Made by a program: the position numbers and the translations under genes. 64,000 bases of DNA from Streptomyces fodineus (GTDB lineage: Bacteria > Actinomycetota > Actinomycetes > Streptomycetales > Streptomycetaceae). Under the pieces are notes generated by a model. That model was given only the letters and a program-made list of their open reading frames with translations. It did no database searches and was not told the origin of the DNA. Location: the NCBI RefSeq assembly GCF_001735805.1, contig NZ_CP017248.1, forward strand, positions 6,820,001 to 6,884,000. The letters run 5' to 3'. The number at the start of each line of letters is the position of its first letter. The stretch's first letter is position 1. Of the stretch, positions 17,631 to 26,596 are shown piece by piece.

Positions 17631-18047
17631 ATGACAACGACTTCGCACACCGGTCACCGCATACTGACCACCGCGACCGGTATCGCCCTCTTCGACCGCT
17701 GGACCGCCTTGTGGAACGGCGACTTCAGCGACCCGGAGGCCTTCCTCGCCCCCGGCTTCCGCATCCGCTTCGCCAACGATCCCGAGCGGGGCTCGGTCAC
17801 CGACGAGGTGCACGGCCCCGCCGGGATCGTCGGCCTGATCTCCGCCTTCCGCGAGGAGAAGCCCGGATTGCGGTTCTTCGTCGACGGCACGCCGACGGTG
17901 GACGGCGCGCTCGGCCGGGCCGCCTGCTGCTGGTACGTGACCCTGGCGGACGGCTCGCAGAAGAGCGGCATCGACCTGTTCGACGTGGTGGACGGGCGCA
18001 TCGCCACGGTCTGGTCGGTGACCGGACTGCGTCGCTTCGCGGACTGA
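17631..18047 (+). CDS. SnoaL/NTF2-like protein
   Basis: A 138-residue protein with the cone-shaped NTF2/SnoaL pattern: an N-terminal helix with FDRWTALWNGD, then strands including RFFVDGTPTV and WYVTLADGSQKSGIDLFDVVDGRIATVWSVTG. GGAGG lies upstream of the ATG. The fold serves as a small-molecule isomerase or binding pocket. Likely in an operon with the WYL regulator. Substrate unknown. Confidence 0.8.
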   Translation: MTTTSHTGHRILTTATGIALFDRWTALWNGDFSDPEAFLAPGFRIRFANDPERGSVTDEVHGPAGIVGLISAFREEKPGLRFFVDGTPTVDGALGRAACCWYVTLADGSQKSGIDLFDVVDGRIATVWSVTGLRRFAD

Positions 18048-18058
18048 CCACCGTTTGT

Positions 18059-18091
18059 GGCTCCCCTTCCGGGTCACCCGGAGGGGGAGCC
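18059..18091 (+). terminator. Strong hairpin after the SnoaL gene
   Basis: A 15-base stem with one G-T pair (GGCTCCCCTTCCGGG / CCCGGAGGGGGAGCC, loop TCA) starting 11 bases after the stop. It lies 33 bases before the next gene, so it ends one transcript and could affect the next leader. Confidence 0.8.
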
Positions 18092-18124
18092 GGCCAGTGG
18101 GGCCGGCCCGATCGGAAGGCAGCC

Positions 18125-18763
18125 ATGTCCACAGGCATGATCGTGTTGATCGTGATCGTGGCGGTCGTGGTCGTCGGTGCGGCCGTCGCCCCGGTCCTGC
18201 GCGGCCGGACACGGCGTGGCGGACCCGGTCTGAGGCGGCGCTTCGGGCCCGAGTACGAGCGGGCCGTGGCCCTGCACGACGGGGACACCAAGGCCGCCGA
18301 ACGGGAGCTGACCGAGCGCGTCCAACGCCACGGTGACCTGCGGGAACGCCCGCTGGATCCGGCCGGGCGGGAGCAGTACGCGGCCCGCTGGACGGCCGTG
18401 CAGGAACACTTCGTCGACGCGCCGCGGCAGGCCGTGGCCGAGGCCGACCGGCTGCTCGCGGAGCTCGCCGTCGCGCGCGGCTACCCGGACGGCGGGCACT
18501 ACGAGGAGCAGCTCGCCGCGCTGTCCGTGCACCACGCCGACCATGTCGACGGCTACCGGCAGGTGCACCGGGTGGCCCGTACCGGGGCGAGTGACGCGAT
18601 GACCGAGGCCGGGTCCGGCACGGAGGAGATGCGCTCGGCGCTCGTGGGCGCCCGCGCCCTCTTCGACGACCTGACCCGCACCGGCGCAGGCGGCTCGAGC
18701 CCGGGTCGCCACCGTGCCCCCACCTCGCGGGTCCTCAACAGGGGTCATCTGAAGGAGAGTTGA
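18125..18763 (+). CDS. Single-pass membrane protein, conserved hypothetical
   Basis: A 212-residue protein. The first 25 residues form one membrane helix (MIVLIVIVAVVVVGAAVAPVL), then a basic stretch and a helical soluble domain with FGPEYERAVALHDGDTKAAERELTERV and QEHFVDAPRQAVAEADRLLAEL. The same AxREADRLLxEL style recurs at the end of the next protein, suggesting they share a domain. AAGGCAGCC precedes the ATG. Function unknown. Confidence 0.75.
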   Translation: MSTGMIVLIVIVAVVVVGAAVAPVLRGRTRRGGPGLRRRFGPEYERAVALHDGDTKAAERELTERVQRHGDLRERPLDPAGREQYAARWTAVQEHFVDAPRQAVAEADRLLAELAVARGYPDGGHYEEQLAALSVHHADHVDGYRQVHRVARTGASDAMTEAGSGTEEMRSALVGARALFDDLTRTGAGGSSPGRHRAPTSRVLNRGHLKES

Positions 18764-18768
18764 CGGTC

Positions 18769-19746
18769 ATGTCGGACAGGACGAGCGGCCCCGGCGACGA
18801 ACGCCCCGCCGGCCGTATCCCGCCGCCACCGGACGAGGACTGGACCCCGGAGGACGCGGCACCGGCCCGTCACACGCAGAGGGAGCACATACGGCGAGAT
18901 CCCTCCCCGGAGGAGCGACTCCCCGGCGAACCCCCGCCCCCACCCGCCGCACCCTCCCGTCTCCCCGGCTCGACCGGCCCCGGCACAGAGGGCCTGACAG
19001 CCGACGACCGCACCCCCGAGGACACGCCCCCACACCCTCCGGGCCCGGCAGGCATCACCACCCCACCCGGGCAGCCACCCCGCCCCGCGGGGCCGGCCGC
19101 CGACGACCTCTTCTCGGAGGACGCCCCCTCGCACCGCCCGGACCCCACCGACACCGTGGGCCTGCACCCCGACACGGAGGACCTGTCCGGCCTGGCCACG
19201 GACGAGGGCGGCGGAATGCCGGGCGAAGACCTGCTGCCGGGCGAGAGCCGGATGTCCGGTGAGAGTGCGATGCCGGACGACGGGCTGGGCGTCCCCTCTC
19301 CCGGTGAGGTGACCGCGCGCGAGGCGCACACGACCGAGTCCCGGGAGCCGGACGCATGGCCGACGGCACCGGGCCGTACCGCAAGGGCCGGCGCCCCCGG
19401 GCCGGGCCCCGCCCCCTCCGGCGCCGTCGGCGAGGCGGCCCCCGCCCCCTCCGGTACCGGCGCCCCCCTTCTGTCGCACGATGAGACGGACCGCTGGGAG
19501 CGGCGGATGCGGGAGGTTGCCGCCGGGTTCGTGGAGCGGCCTCAGGGGTCCGTCGAGGAGGCCGACCGGGTGGTGGAGGAGATCGCGAGGCGGTTCGGTG
19601 AGGCCGTGGAGCGGCGGCGGCGTACGCTGCGGCGCTCCTGGGAGGCCTCCGTGGACCGCGGCCCGGGGTCGGAGACCGACACCGAGCAGCTCAGGCTGGC
19701 CCTCAGGGACTACCGCGAGCTGGCCGCGCGTCTGCTGCACCTCTGA
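18769..19746 (+). CDS. Long disordered protein with C-terminal helical domain
   Basis: A 325-residue protein. The first 240 residues are Pro/Gly/Asp/Glu-rich and apparently disordered. The last 85 form a charged helical domain (RWERRMREVAAGFVERPQGSVEEADRVVEEIARRF) resembling part of the preceding membrane protein. ATG chosen with AAGGAG upstream, and the gene begins five bases after the previous stop, so the two are almost certainly co-transcribed. Function unknown. Confidence 0.7.
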   Translation: MSDRTSGPGDERPAGRIPPPPDEDWTPEDAAPARHTQREHIRRDPSPEERLPGEPPPPPAAPSRLPGSTGPGTEGLTADDRTPEDTPPHPPGPAGITTPPGQPPRPAGPAADDLFSEDAPSHRPDPTDTVGLHPDTEDLSGLATDEGGGMPGEDLLPGESRMSGESAMPDDGLGVPSPGEVTAREAHTTESREPDAWPTAPGRTARAGAPGPGPAPSGAVGEAAPAPSGTGAPLLSHDETDRWERRMREVAAGFVERPQGSVEEADRVVEEIARRFGEAVERRRRTLRRSWEASVDRGPGSETDTEQLRLALRDYRELAARLLHL

Positions 19747-19765
19747 AGCAGGCCGGCCGGCCCCG

Positions 19766-20170
19766 TTATGTCATCCTGCGCCGTCGCCACTCCCGTACGA
19801 CCTCCTCCACGTCGTACGGCTTCTTGCCCAGCGGCGGACCGGGCGGCGGCTTGAACATCATGTCCTTGATCTTGACGTTGACGTCCTCGATGATCTTGCG
19901 GGCGATCCGTTCCGAGGGGGCCGCATACGCCGCCGTGAGCGCGTCCTCGGCCTCCTTGCGCAGGGCGAGGGCGGGAGGCAGGACGGACAGGCCCTCGCGT
20001 GCCATCTTCCGTTTGACCCACCACAGTTCGTCGTAGGCGGAGTCGAGGTCGGCGGGCAGTGGCTCACCCGTGCCGGGCAGCCGCTCGAACTCTCCGCGCC
20101 CCTGCGCATCGCGGATCTGCCTGTCGACCCAGGACTCGAACGGCACCCCGGGTGGCTTTCGCTCGGTCAT
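19766..20170 (-). CDS. DnaJ-family-domain protein (DUF1992)
   Basis: A 134-residue protein with the DUF1992 opening FESWVDRQIRDAQGRGEFERLPGTGEPLP, then DELWWVKRKMAREGLSVLPPALALRKEAE. Full length for the family. ATG start. DUF1992 (YhdN-like) is listed as a J-protein homologue, but the J-domain HPD motif is absent, so chaperone function is not implied. Cytoplasmic. Confidence 0.85.
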   Translation of the reverse strand: MTERKPPGVPFESWVDRQIRDAQGRGEFERLPGTGEPLPADLDSAYDELWWVKRKMAREGLSVLPPALALRKEAEDALTAAYAAPSERIARKIIEDVNVKIKDMMFKPPPGPPLGKKPYDVEEVVREWRRRRMT

Positions 20171-20277
20171 GAGCCCATTGTGCCGGACGCGGCCCGGCCG
20201 GGCGTTTTATCATGCGGCGTCGGTACGGCAATCCAGCTGCCGTGCAGGGACGTCGGACGTCGCAGGGGGAAACGCAC

Positions 20278-20670
20278 GTGCTCGAACTCACCATGGCCAC
20301 CGTCTCCGGGGACGACGCGGGTGCCACGGCCGGTATGACGATGGCCGACGCGCCGAGCGAGCCGGGCGCCGTGCTCCGCGTCGGCCGGGACGCCTCGGTG
20401 TGCCGGCTGGTCACCCCGGAGGACTGGCTGTTCGTCTCCCGGGTGCATCTGGAGTTCCTGTGCGCCCCCGACGGAGGCTGGCAACTCACCTGGCTGCGCG
20501 GCTCACAGCCCGATCCGTCCTCCGAAGTGCGGCTGGTGATCGGGGAGTACGCGCAGCCCCTCGGCTACGGCGCGACCGTACGGCTGCCGCACGGCGGGTC
20601 CGGCGAGATCGTCGTCCAGGACCGCACCGCGCCGCGCAGCGTCAACGTCGGCTTCTACCAAGAGGTTTGA
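20278..20670 (+). CDS. FHA-like domain protein
   Basis: A 130-residue protein whose centre reads as a forkhead-associated domain: LRVGRDASVCRL, VSRVHLEFLCAPDGGWQLTWL, keeping the Arg, Ser and His of the usual GR..S..H pattern. GTG chosen with CAGGGGGAAAC upstream. FHA domains bind phospho-Thr peptides, so it may read Ser/Thr kinase output. No kinase is adjacent. Divergent from the DUF1992 gene. Confidence 0.7.
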   Translation: MLELTMATVSGDDAGATAGMTMADAPSEPGAVLRVGRDASVCRLVTPEDWLFVSRVHLEFLCAPDGGWQLTWLRGSQPDPSSEVRLVIGEYAQPLGYGATVRLPHGGSGEIVVQDRTAPRSVNVGFYQEV

Positions 20671-20698
20671 GCCGAGCCCCCGGCGAGGAGGCAGTGGC

Positions 20699-21370
20699 TC
20701 AGGCCAGTACCCGCGCCAGCGCGAAGCCGTCGTAGCCCTTCGTGCCTACCGTCTGGATCGCCGTACCCGTCAGCCGCGGATGCGAGGCGATCAGCTCGAT
20801 CGCGGCGCGGGTGCCCACGACGTCCGGCTCGGTGCTGCTCGCGTCGGTGACCCGGCCACCGCGCACCACGTTGTCCAGCACGATCAGGCTGCCGGTGCGG
20901 GTGAGCCGCAGCGCCCACTCCACGTAGTGCGCGTTGTTGGCCTTGTCGGCGTCGATGAAGACCAGGTCGAACGGGGCCGGGTTCTCGTCGGCGAGCTGGG
21001 GCAGCGACTCCAGGGCCGCGCCCACCCGGATCTCCGCGATCTTGTCGAGGCCGGCCCGGGCGATGTTCCGGCCGGCCACTTCGGCGTGCCGGGGGTCGTA
21101 CTCCAGCGACACCAGTCTGCCGTCCTCGGGCAGCGCGCGGGCCAGCCAGATCGTGCTGTAGCCGCCGAGTGTGCCGATCTCCAGGATGTGCCGCGCGCCC
21201 TGCACCTGGGCGAGCAGCTGGAGGAACTTGCCCTGTGCCGCGGTCACGGCGATGTCCGGCAGCCCCGCGGCGTCGTTCTCGCGCACGGCTGCCCGCAGTG
21301 CCTCGTCGTCGGGGGCGAGTTGGGTGGTGAAGTAGTCGTCGACGTCGTCCCAGAGCTGGGAGTCGCTCAT
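20699..21370 (-). CDS. Class I SAM O-methyltransferase
   Basis: A 223-residue member of the caffeoyl-CoA/catechol O-methyltransferase family (Methyltransf_3). Motif I is ILEIGTLGGYSTIWLARALP, the acidic SAM loop is LVSLEYDPRHAEVA, and the metal-site region is FDLVFIDADKANNAHYVEW, with IVLDNVVRGGRV. These enzymes use a divalent metal and methylate catechol-like hydroxyls. ATG start with an AGG six bases upstream. Cytoplasmic; substrate unknown. Confidence 0.88.
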   Translation of the reverse strand: MSDSQLWDDVDDYFTTQLAPDDEALRAAVRENDAAGLPDIAVTAAQGKFLQLLAQVQGARHILEIGTLGGYSTIWLARALPEDGRLVSLEYDPRHAEVAGRNIARAGLDKIAEIRVGAALESLPQLADENPAPFDLVFIDADKANNAHYVEWALRLTRTGSLIVLDNVVRGGRVTDASSTEPDVVGTRAAIELIASHPRLTGTAIQTVGTKGYDGFALARVLA

Positions 21371-21505
21371 CGTCCTGTTGCCTTTCCCGAGTGTCTGCCC
21401 TTCCCTGGGACATCGTCTCAGCCCACGGGCGTCCACGGGATGATCATCGGCGGTTTGCGGCCAGGCCGGGCCCCCGGCGGCCACGAGCACCCCGAAGGGC
21501 ACCCC

Positions 21506-22891
21506 CTACGGCGCCTGCCGCTGCTCCACCGCCGGGGCGGAACCCGGCAGCGGCCGCCCCGCCGACTCCGACATTCGCCACACGGCGAAACCGCCCACGA
21601 CAGCCGCGGCCATCATGTAGTACGCGGGCATCATCATGTTGCCCGTCGCCCCGATCAGCGCGGTCACGACCAGCGGGGTCGTCCCGCCGAACAGGGACAC
21701 GGACACGTTGAAGCCGATGGACAGGGAGCCGTACCGCACGCGCGTCGGGAAGAGAGCGGGCAGCGCGGCGGGCATCGCCGCCGTGAAGCACACCAGCAGC
21801 AGACCCAGCGCCCCCATGCCCAGCGCGACGGCGAGCAGGCTGCCCTGGCGGATCAGCAGCAGGGCCGGAATGGACAGGAGCAGGAAGCCCGCGCAGCCGG
21901 CCGCGATCACCGGGCGGCGGCCGATCCGGTCGGTCAGCGCGCCCGCGAACGGCTGGACGATCATCATCAGGGCCATCACGCCCAGCACCACCAGCAGGCC
22001 GTGCGTCTCGTCGTACTTCAGCTCACTGGTGAGGTAGCTCGGCATGTACGACAGCAGCATGTAGTCGGTGACGTTGAAGACCAGCACCAGGCCCATGCAC
22101 AGCAGCAGCGCCTTCCACTGGGCCGCCACCATCTCGCGCAGCGGCACCTTCGGCCGGGCCGCCTCCGCCTTCTCCACCTCGGCCGCGAACGCCGGGGTCT
22201 CCTCCAGACGCATCCGCAGATACAGGCCGATGATGCCCATCGGGCCCGCGATCAGGAACGGGATGCGCCAGCCCCACGACACCAGGTCGTGCGAGGACAG
22301 CAGGGCGGTCATCAGCGTGACCAGGCCCGCGCCGCCGATGTAGCCCGCCAGCGTGCCGAACTCCAGCCAGCTGCCGAAGAAGCCGCGCTTCTTGTCGGGT
22401 GCGTACTCGGCGATGAAGGTCGACGCGCCCGCGTACTCACCGCCGGTGGAGAAGCCCTGCACCAGCCGGGCGGCCAGCAGCAGGAGCGGCGCGCCCACGC
22501 CGATCGAGGCGTACGACGGGATCAGGCCGATCGCGAACGTACCCGCCGCCATCATGATCATCGTGAGGGCCAGCACCTTCTGGCGGCCCACGCGGTCGCC
22601 CAGCGGGCCGAAGACCATGCCACCGAGCGGACGGACCAGGAAGGCCGCCGCGAAGGCGCCGAAGGTCGACAGCAGCTGCGCGGTCGGGTTGCCGGACGGG
22701 AAGAAGACCTTGCCCAGGGTGACCGCGATGTAGCTGTAGACACCGAAGTCGAACCACTCCATCGCGTTGCCGAGCGCGGCCGCCTTGACGGCACGCCTGA
22801 CGAGCGCGGGGTCGGTGACGGTGACGTCGGCCGGGGCCTCGGCGGTCCGGCGGGTCTTCGGATACGGGGAGACGGCAGTGGCAGTCGCCAA
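21506..22891 (-). CDS. MHS-family MFS transporter (ProP/metabolite:H+ symporter-like)
   Basis: A 461-residue 12-helix transporter with metabolite:H+ symporter hallmarks: LGNAMEWFDFGVYSYIAV at helix 1, VRPLGGMVFGPLGDRVGRQKVL (loop 2-3 motif A) and QGFSTGGEYAGASTFIAEYAP. This subfamily takes up osmolytes such as proline/betaine, or dicarboxylates such as citrate or alpha-ketoglutarate. TTG appears to be the start; no better codon is near. The divergent upstream region has GntR-like palindromes. Confidence 0.88.
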   Translation of the reverse strand: MATATAVSPYPKTRRTAEAPADVTVTDPALVRRAVKAAALGNAMEWFDFGVYSYIAVTLGKVFFPSGNPTAQLLSTFGAFAAAFLVRPLGGMVFGPLGDRVGRQKVLALTMIMMAAGTFAIGLIPSYASIGVGAPLLLLAARLVQGFSTGGEYAGASTFIAEYAPDKKRGFFGSWLEFGTLAGYIGGAGLVTLMTALLSSHDLVSWGWRIPFLIAGPMGIIGLYLRMRLEETPAFAAEVEKAEAARPKVPLREMVAAQWKALLLCMGLVLVFNVTDYMLLSYMPSYLTSELKYDETHGLLVVLGVMALMMIVQPFAGALTDRIGRRPVIAAGCAGFLLLSIPALLLIRQGSLLAVALGMGALGLLLVCFTAAMPAALPALFPTRVRYGSLSIGFNVSVSLFGGTTPLVVTALIGATGNMMMPAYYMMAAAVVGGFAVWRMSESAGRPLPGSAPAVEQRQAP

Positions 22892-23281
22892 AACGGGGCT
22901 CGCCTACCTTTCGACGGGGACAGGGGCGCGGTCCGTGCGGCGACGCTGCCGGGAAACGGGCCGAAAAACGACCATAGGCGTACTTCGCCCTCTAACGGCA
23001 TGTATACAGCTAGCTGCACACTGCAACTAAATGCTGCGTATGAGGTACGTCTGCCCACTCATGATCAGCCATTCCGCTTCTGTCCTGTGATCCTTCTCGC
23101 GCCCTGGCCGGGGAACCGAACCCGCCGCCGACAGTCGTCATCCGGACAAAAGGAGAACGGACGTCAGGTGAATCAGGGGTTGCCCGCGTCCTTCTCCGGG
23201 GGGATGCAGCCCTCATAGGGTTCGCGGAAGAACCCGGCGTGAACGGCGCCGGGACGAAACGGGGCGGGAGGCCGACGAGGC
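22892..23281. other. 390-base intergenic region between divergent genes
   Basis: No gene is supported here. The centre (about 22990-23065) is visibly richer in A and T than its surroundings and holds the palindromes listed separately. The rest shows no clear structure. Confidence 0.7.
23001..23016. promoter_or_regulatory. Overlapping palindromes, GntR-type operator candidate
   Basis: TGTATACA (23001-23008) overlaps CAGCTAGCTG (23007-23016), both perfect. TGTATACA is the core of many GntR-family operators. It lies upstream of the MHS transporter gene. Confidence 0.4.
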
Positions 23282-25345
23282 GTGGCGAACGTGGAGCACG
23301 GCGGGCGACCAGCGGACACCCTCGACAGCGGCCTCATAGGCGCACGGCTGCGCGCGGCCCGGCTCGGCCTGTGGGCGGTCGCCGCGATCCTCGCCATACG
23401 GCAGCTGACCGTCGTCCTCACCACGCCGAGCGGCGAACGGCTCACCGACCTGGAGACCTGGGTCGGCCCCCACGGCGTCCTGCACGTGAACGGCTCGATC
23501 TACGACTCGACCCGGTTCACCGGCACCCCCTTCGGCGGCCTGGTCCTCAAACCCCTCACCCGCTCCGCCCAGGCCGCCCTCGGCTGGGGCTGGACCTTCG
23601 GCACCCTGCTGCTGGTCGTCGCCCTCGGCCTGGTGGCGGCCCGCGCGCTGCCCCAGCCGATCGGCCGCCGCACCTCCCTGCTGGCCGCGCCGGTCGCGAT
23701 CAGCCTGCTCATGCTGTCGCTGCCGGTCCGCAACGCCCTGTGGCTCGGCCAGACCAGCATCATCCCGGTGCTGCTCGTCCTGCTCGGCTGCTTCACCGTG
23801 CGCGGCGAACGCCGCAGCGGGCTGTGCATAGGCCTGGCCGCCGCTCTGCAGCCGACCATGCTGCTCTTCACCCCGCTGCTGTGGTTCACCGGCCGCCGCC
23901 GGACCGCCGCCGCCACGGCCGGCGCCTTCGCCGCCTGCACCGCGCTCGCCTGGGCCGCGCTGCCGCACGACTCGTACACCTACTGGGTGCACCACATGGC
24001 CGGGACGGGCCTCGGCGGCAAGGCCGACGCCCTCGGCAACCAGTCCCTGCACGGCGCCCTGCTGCGCCTCGGCCTGACCGGCCCGCTGGAGATCGCCCTC
24101 TTCCTGCTGCTCGCCGGCGCCGTCGCCGCCCTCGCCCTGCGCCGCGCGGTCCACTACGCCCACGACGGCCAGCTGCTGCTCGCCGTCGCCATCACCGGCT
24201 GTGCCGTCGTCGCCGTGTCTCCCACCGCCTGGCAGCACCAGCTGCTGTGGGTGCTGCTCGCGCTGGTCGGCCGCGTCGGCAGACGGGCCTCCGACCGGTT
24301 CGTCTGGCCGGTCGCGATGGTCCTGGTGACGAGCCTCCCGGCGAAGATGATGCTGCCGAACGTGGCGGCGATGTACCCGCTGCGCGACAACCTCGTCCTC
24401 CTCGCGGCGCTGGCCGCCGCCACGGCCACCCCCTTCCTCTCCCGCACCTCCCCCTACTACCAGTCCCCGATCCCGACGCAGCACGCCCCGCAGGTCCCGG
24501 CCCGTTTCCGGCACATACCGCTCCTGCCCCACCTCCGCCGGACCCTCACCCGCCCCAACCTGCTGCTGGAACTGCTGCTCATCCGCGTCGTCTACGCCGC
24601 CTACCAGCAGGTCCGCCTCGCCGCGACCGGCGGCAGCAACACCGGGGGCCGGGCGACGGCCGAGCACCACGGCCACCTCGTCATCGACCTCGAACGGTTC
24701 CTGCACATCGACATCGAGCGCTCGGCCAACCACGCGGTGGCGAAGATCGGCTGGCTCCGGCACTTCTTCGGCTTCTACTACGAGTCCTTCCACTTCGTGG
24801 TGCCCCTGACGGTCCTCGCCGTCCTCTACTGGCGCCGCCCGGTCGACTACCGCTGGGCCCGCTCCTCCCTCGGCTTCGCCACCTTCCTCGCCCTGATCGG
24901 CTTCTGGCTGTTCCCGCTGGCCCCGCCGCGCCTGATGCCGGGGCTCGGGATCATCGACACCGTCCACGGCGTCCAGGACTTCTCCAAGCCGGACTACGGC
25001 ACCCTGACCGCGCTCACCAACCAGTACGCGGCGATGCCGTCGCTGCACTTCGGCTGGGCCCTGTGGTGCGGAGTGGTCATCGCGGTCATCGCCCCGAAGT
25101 GGTGGATGAAGGCCCTCGCCCTCCTGCACCCCCTCTTCACCGTCTCCGCCATCATCGCCACCGGCAACCACTGGGTGCTGGACGCGGTGGGCGGAGCGGT
25201 GGTGGTGAGCGCCGGGTTCGGGCTGTCGTACGTGTTCCAGGGCCCGCGAGCCCGTGAGGAAAGGGAAGCGATGCCGACGCTCGTTTCGGCGCGCTCAGGT
25301 GACCCCGCACTCGAACCAGACCGACTTCCCGGCACCGGCCGGTGA
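23282..25345 (+). CDS. Bifunctional GT87 glycosyltransferase / PAP2-type phosphotransferase
   Basis: A 687-residue polytopic membrane protein. Residues 1-400 resemble GT87 polyprenyl-phosphate-mannose-dependent mannosyltransferases, with an early acidic loop (LTDLETWVGPHGVLHVNG), NALWLGQTSIIPVLL, and SPTAWQHQLLW. The C-terminal 270 residues are PAP2/AUR1-like with AAMPSLHFGW near residue 585 and GNHWVLDAVGG near 629. The fused architecture occurs in actinobacteria and fits lipoglycan or phosphoinositol-lipid assembly. GTG start. Its 3' end overlaps the opposite-strand ATPase gene by 51 bases. Confidence 0.85.
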   Translation: MANVEHGGRPADTLDSGLIGARLRAARLGLWAVAAILAIRQLTVVLTTPSGERLTDLETWVGPHGVLHVNGSIYDSTRFTGTPFGGLVLKPLTRSAQAALGWGWTFGTLLLVVALGLVAARALPQPIGRRTSLLAAPVAISLLMLSLPVRNALWLGQTSIIPVLLVLLGCFTVRGERRSGLCIGLAAALQPTMLLFTPLLWFTGRRRTAAATAGAFAACTALAWAALPHDSYTYWVHHMAGTGLGGKADALGNQSLHGALLRLGLTGPLEIALFLLLAGAVAALALRRAVHYAHDGQLLLAVAITGCAVVAVSPTAWQHQLLWVLLALVGRVGRRASDRFVWPVAMVLVTSLPAKMMLPNVAAMYPLRDNLVLLAALAAATATPFLSRTSPYYQSPIPTQHAPQVPARFRHIPLLPHLRRTLTRPNLLLELLLIRVVYAAYQQVRLAATGGSNTGGRATAEHHGHLVIDLERFLHIDIERSANHAVAKIGWLRHFFGFYYESFHFVVPLTVLAVLYWRRPVDYRWARSSLGFATFLALIGFWLFPLAPPRLMPGLGIIDTVHGVQDFSKPDYGTLTALTNQYAAMPSLHFGWALWCGVVIAVIAPKWWMKALALLHPLFTVSAIIATGNHWVLDAVGGAVVVSAGFGLSYVFQGPRAREEREAMPTLVSARSGDPALEPDRLPGTGR

Positions 25346-25717
25346 CACGCCCCACTTGTCGACCACGGCGTCCAGCAGGACGAGACCGCGACCGCCCTCC
25401 GACTCCTGCTCCAAGCCCTTTCCGGTTACGGGAAGTTGACCGAAACCGTCCGTCACCTCGGCCCGTACGCCCGCCGTCCGCCGCGCGAGCAGCACGGTGC
25501 AGCGGCGATCCGGTACGTGCCGTACGACGTTGGTGACCAGCTCGCTCATGCCCAGCTCCACGGCGAATGTCAGCTCCGTCAGCTGCCATTCCTGGAGCAG
25601 CGAGCGGACGATACGGCGGATGTGGCGCACCGAGTGCTCTCCGACGGTGAGGTTCATGCGGTACTGGGGAGTGTGGGGAAAGTTGAGGTTCACAGGACGA
25701 GGTTGACCTCGGATCAC
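25295..25717 (-). CDS. HATPase-domain regulatory protein (anti-sigma-factor-like)
   Basis: A 140-residue (or shorter) GHKL ATP-binding protein: FAVELGMSELVTNVVRHV (N box), VTDGFGQLPV (degenerate G1-type box; canonical proteins have DxGxG), and ESEGGRGLVLLDAVVDKWGV (G2-like). In Streptomyces such single-domain ATPases sit beside WhiJ-like XRE and DUF397 genes, and one does here, divergently. The start is uncertain: GTG at 25717 or GTG at 25693. Overlaps the GT87/PAP2 3' end by 51 bases. Confidence 0.82.
   Translation of the reverse strand: MIRGQPRPVNLNFPHTPQYRMNLTVGEHSVRHIRRIVRSLLQEWQLTELTFAVELGMSELVTNVVRHVPDRRCTVLLARRTAGVRAEVTDGFGQLPVTGKGLEQESEGGRGLVLLDAVVDKWGVSPAGAGKSVWFECGVT
25698..25711. 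promoter_or_regulatory. Palindrome CGAGGTTGACCTCG
   Basis: A perfect inverted repeat (CGAGGT-TG-ACCTCG) in the divergent ATPase/XRE region, 55 bases before the XRE start. A plausible operator for the XRE regulator. Confidence 0.45.
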
Positions 25718-25765
25718 TACTCTGGGCTACGGGACGAACACAACGGGTCCGAGAGGGGACTTGGC

Positions 25766-26596
25766 ATGGTGAACATCAACACCCTCGACCCGAGCGCCTC
25801 ACCGCTCGACTACTACGGCTTCGAGTTGCGTCGCTTCCGGGAGGCGGCGGGACTCACGCAGAAGCAGCTCGGGGACATCATCAACTACACGGGGTCGATG
25901 GTCGGCCAGGTGGAGACGGCCCGGAAGCTGCCGACGCTGGACTTCAGCCAGCGGGCGGACGCGGCGCTGTGTACGGGTGGGTTACTGACGCGGCTCCACC
26001 CGCTGGTGATGCGAAGCCAACTTCCGGCGTGGTTCCAACAGGTGGCGGAGTTGGAAGCGCGGGCCACCCAGATGAACACCTTCCACACGCACCTGATCCA
26101 CGGTCTGTTGCAGACCCCGGCCTACGCGCGTGCTGTGCTCGGCGTGCTGGACCAGTCCAACCTCGACGATCGTGCCGCCGCGCGGCTGGCTCGTCAGCAC
26201 GTCTTCGAGAAGCAGGAGCCACCGGCCTTCTGGGCAATCCTCAGCGAAGCCGCGCTGCTTCAGGAGATCGGCGGTAAGGAGGTCATGCGCGAGCAACTCG
26301 CCCACCTTCTGAGGTTCGAGGAAGACCCCCTGATCAACGTCCAGATCCTGCCGTTCTCTGCCGGAGCGCACGCGGGGCTGCAAGGCTCGTTCGACGTCTA
26401 CCACTTCGAGTACGACCCGGCCATCGTGTATACGGAGGGCTACGGCGGCAGTGGGCATCCAACCGCCAACCGAGCCACCGTCAAGAAGTGCTCACTCCGT
26501 TACGATCATCTTCAGGCCGCCGCACTCTCCATCAGGGACTCGGCGGAGCTGATCCGGCGAGTGATGGAGGACCGCTATGGAGACCAACTGGCGTAA
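25766..26596 (+). CDS. XRE regulator with DUF5753 (WhiJ-like)
   Basis: A 276-residue protein. The N-terminal helix-turn-helix (FELRRFREAAGLTQKQLGDIINYTGSMVGQVETARKLP) is followed by a DUF5753 effector domain (LIHGLLQTPAYARAVL; INVQILPFSAGAHAGLQGSF; YTEGYGGS). GAGAGGGG precedes the ATG. Its end overlaps the DUF397 gene by 20 bases. With the divergent ATPase this forms a whiJ/abaA-like module, a class known to influence sporulation and antibiotic production. Confidence 0.9.
   Translation: MVNINTLDPSASPLDYYGFELRRFREAAGLTQKQLGDIINYTGSMVGQVETARKLPTLDFSQRADAALCTGGLLTRLHPLVMRSQLPAWFQQVAELEARATQMNTFHTHLIHGLLQTPAYARAVLGVLDQSNLDDRAAARLARQHVFEKQEPPAFWAILSEAALLQEIGGKEVMREQLAHLLRFEEDPLINVQILPFSAGAHAGLQGSFDVYHFEYDPAIVYTEGYGGSGHPTANRATVKKCSLRYDHLQAAALSIRDSAELIRRVMEDRYGDQLA

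Noticed and set aside
19766..20170. DUF1992 protein as a true DnaJ co-chaperone
   Set aside because: The J-domain HPD motif is missing, so only the family name supports it.
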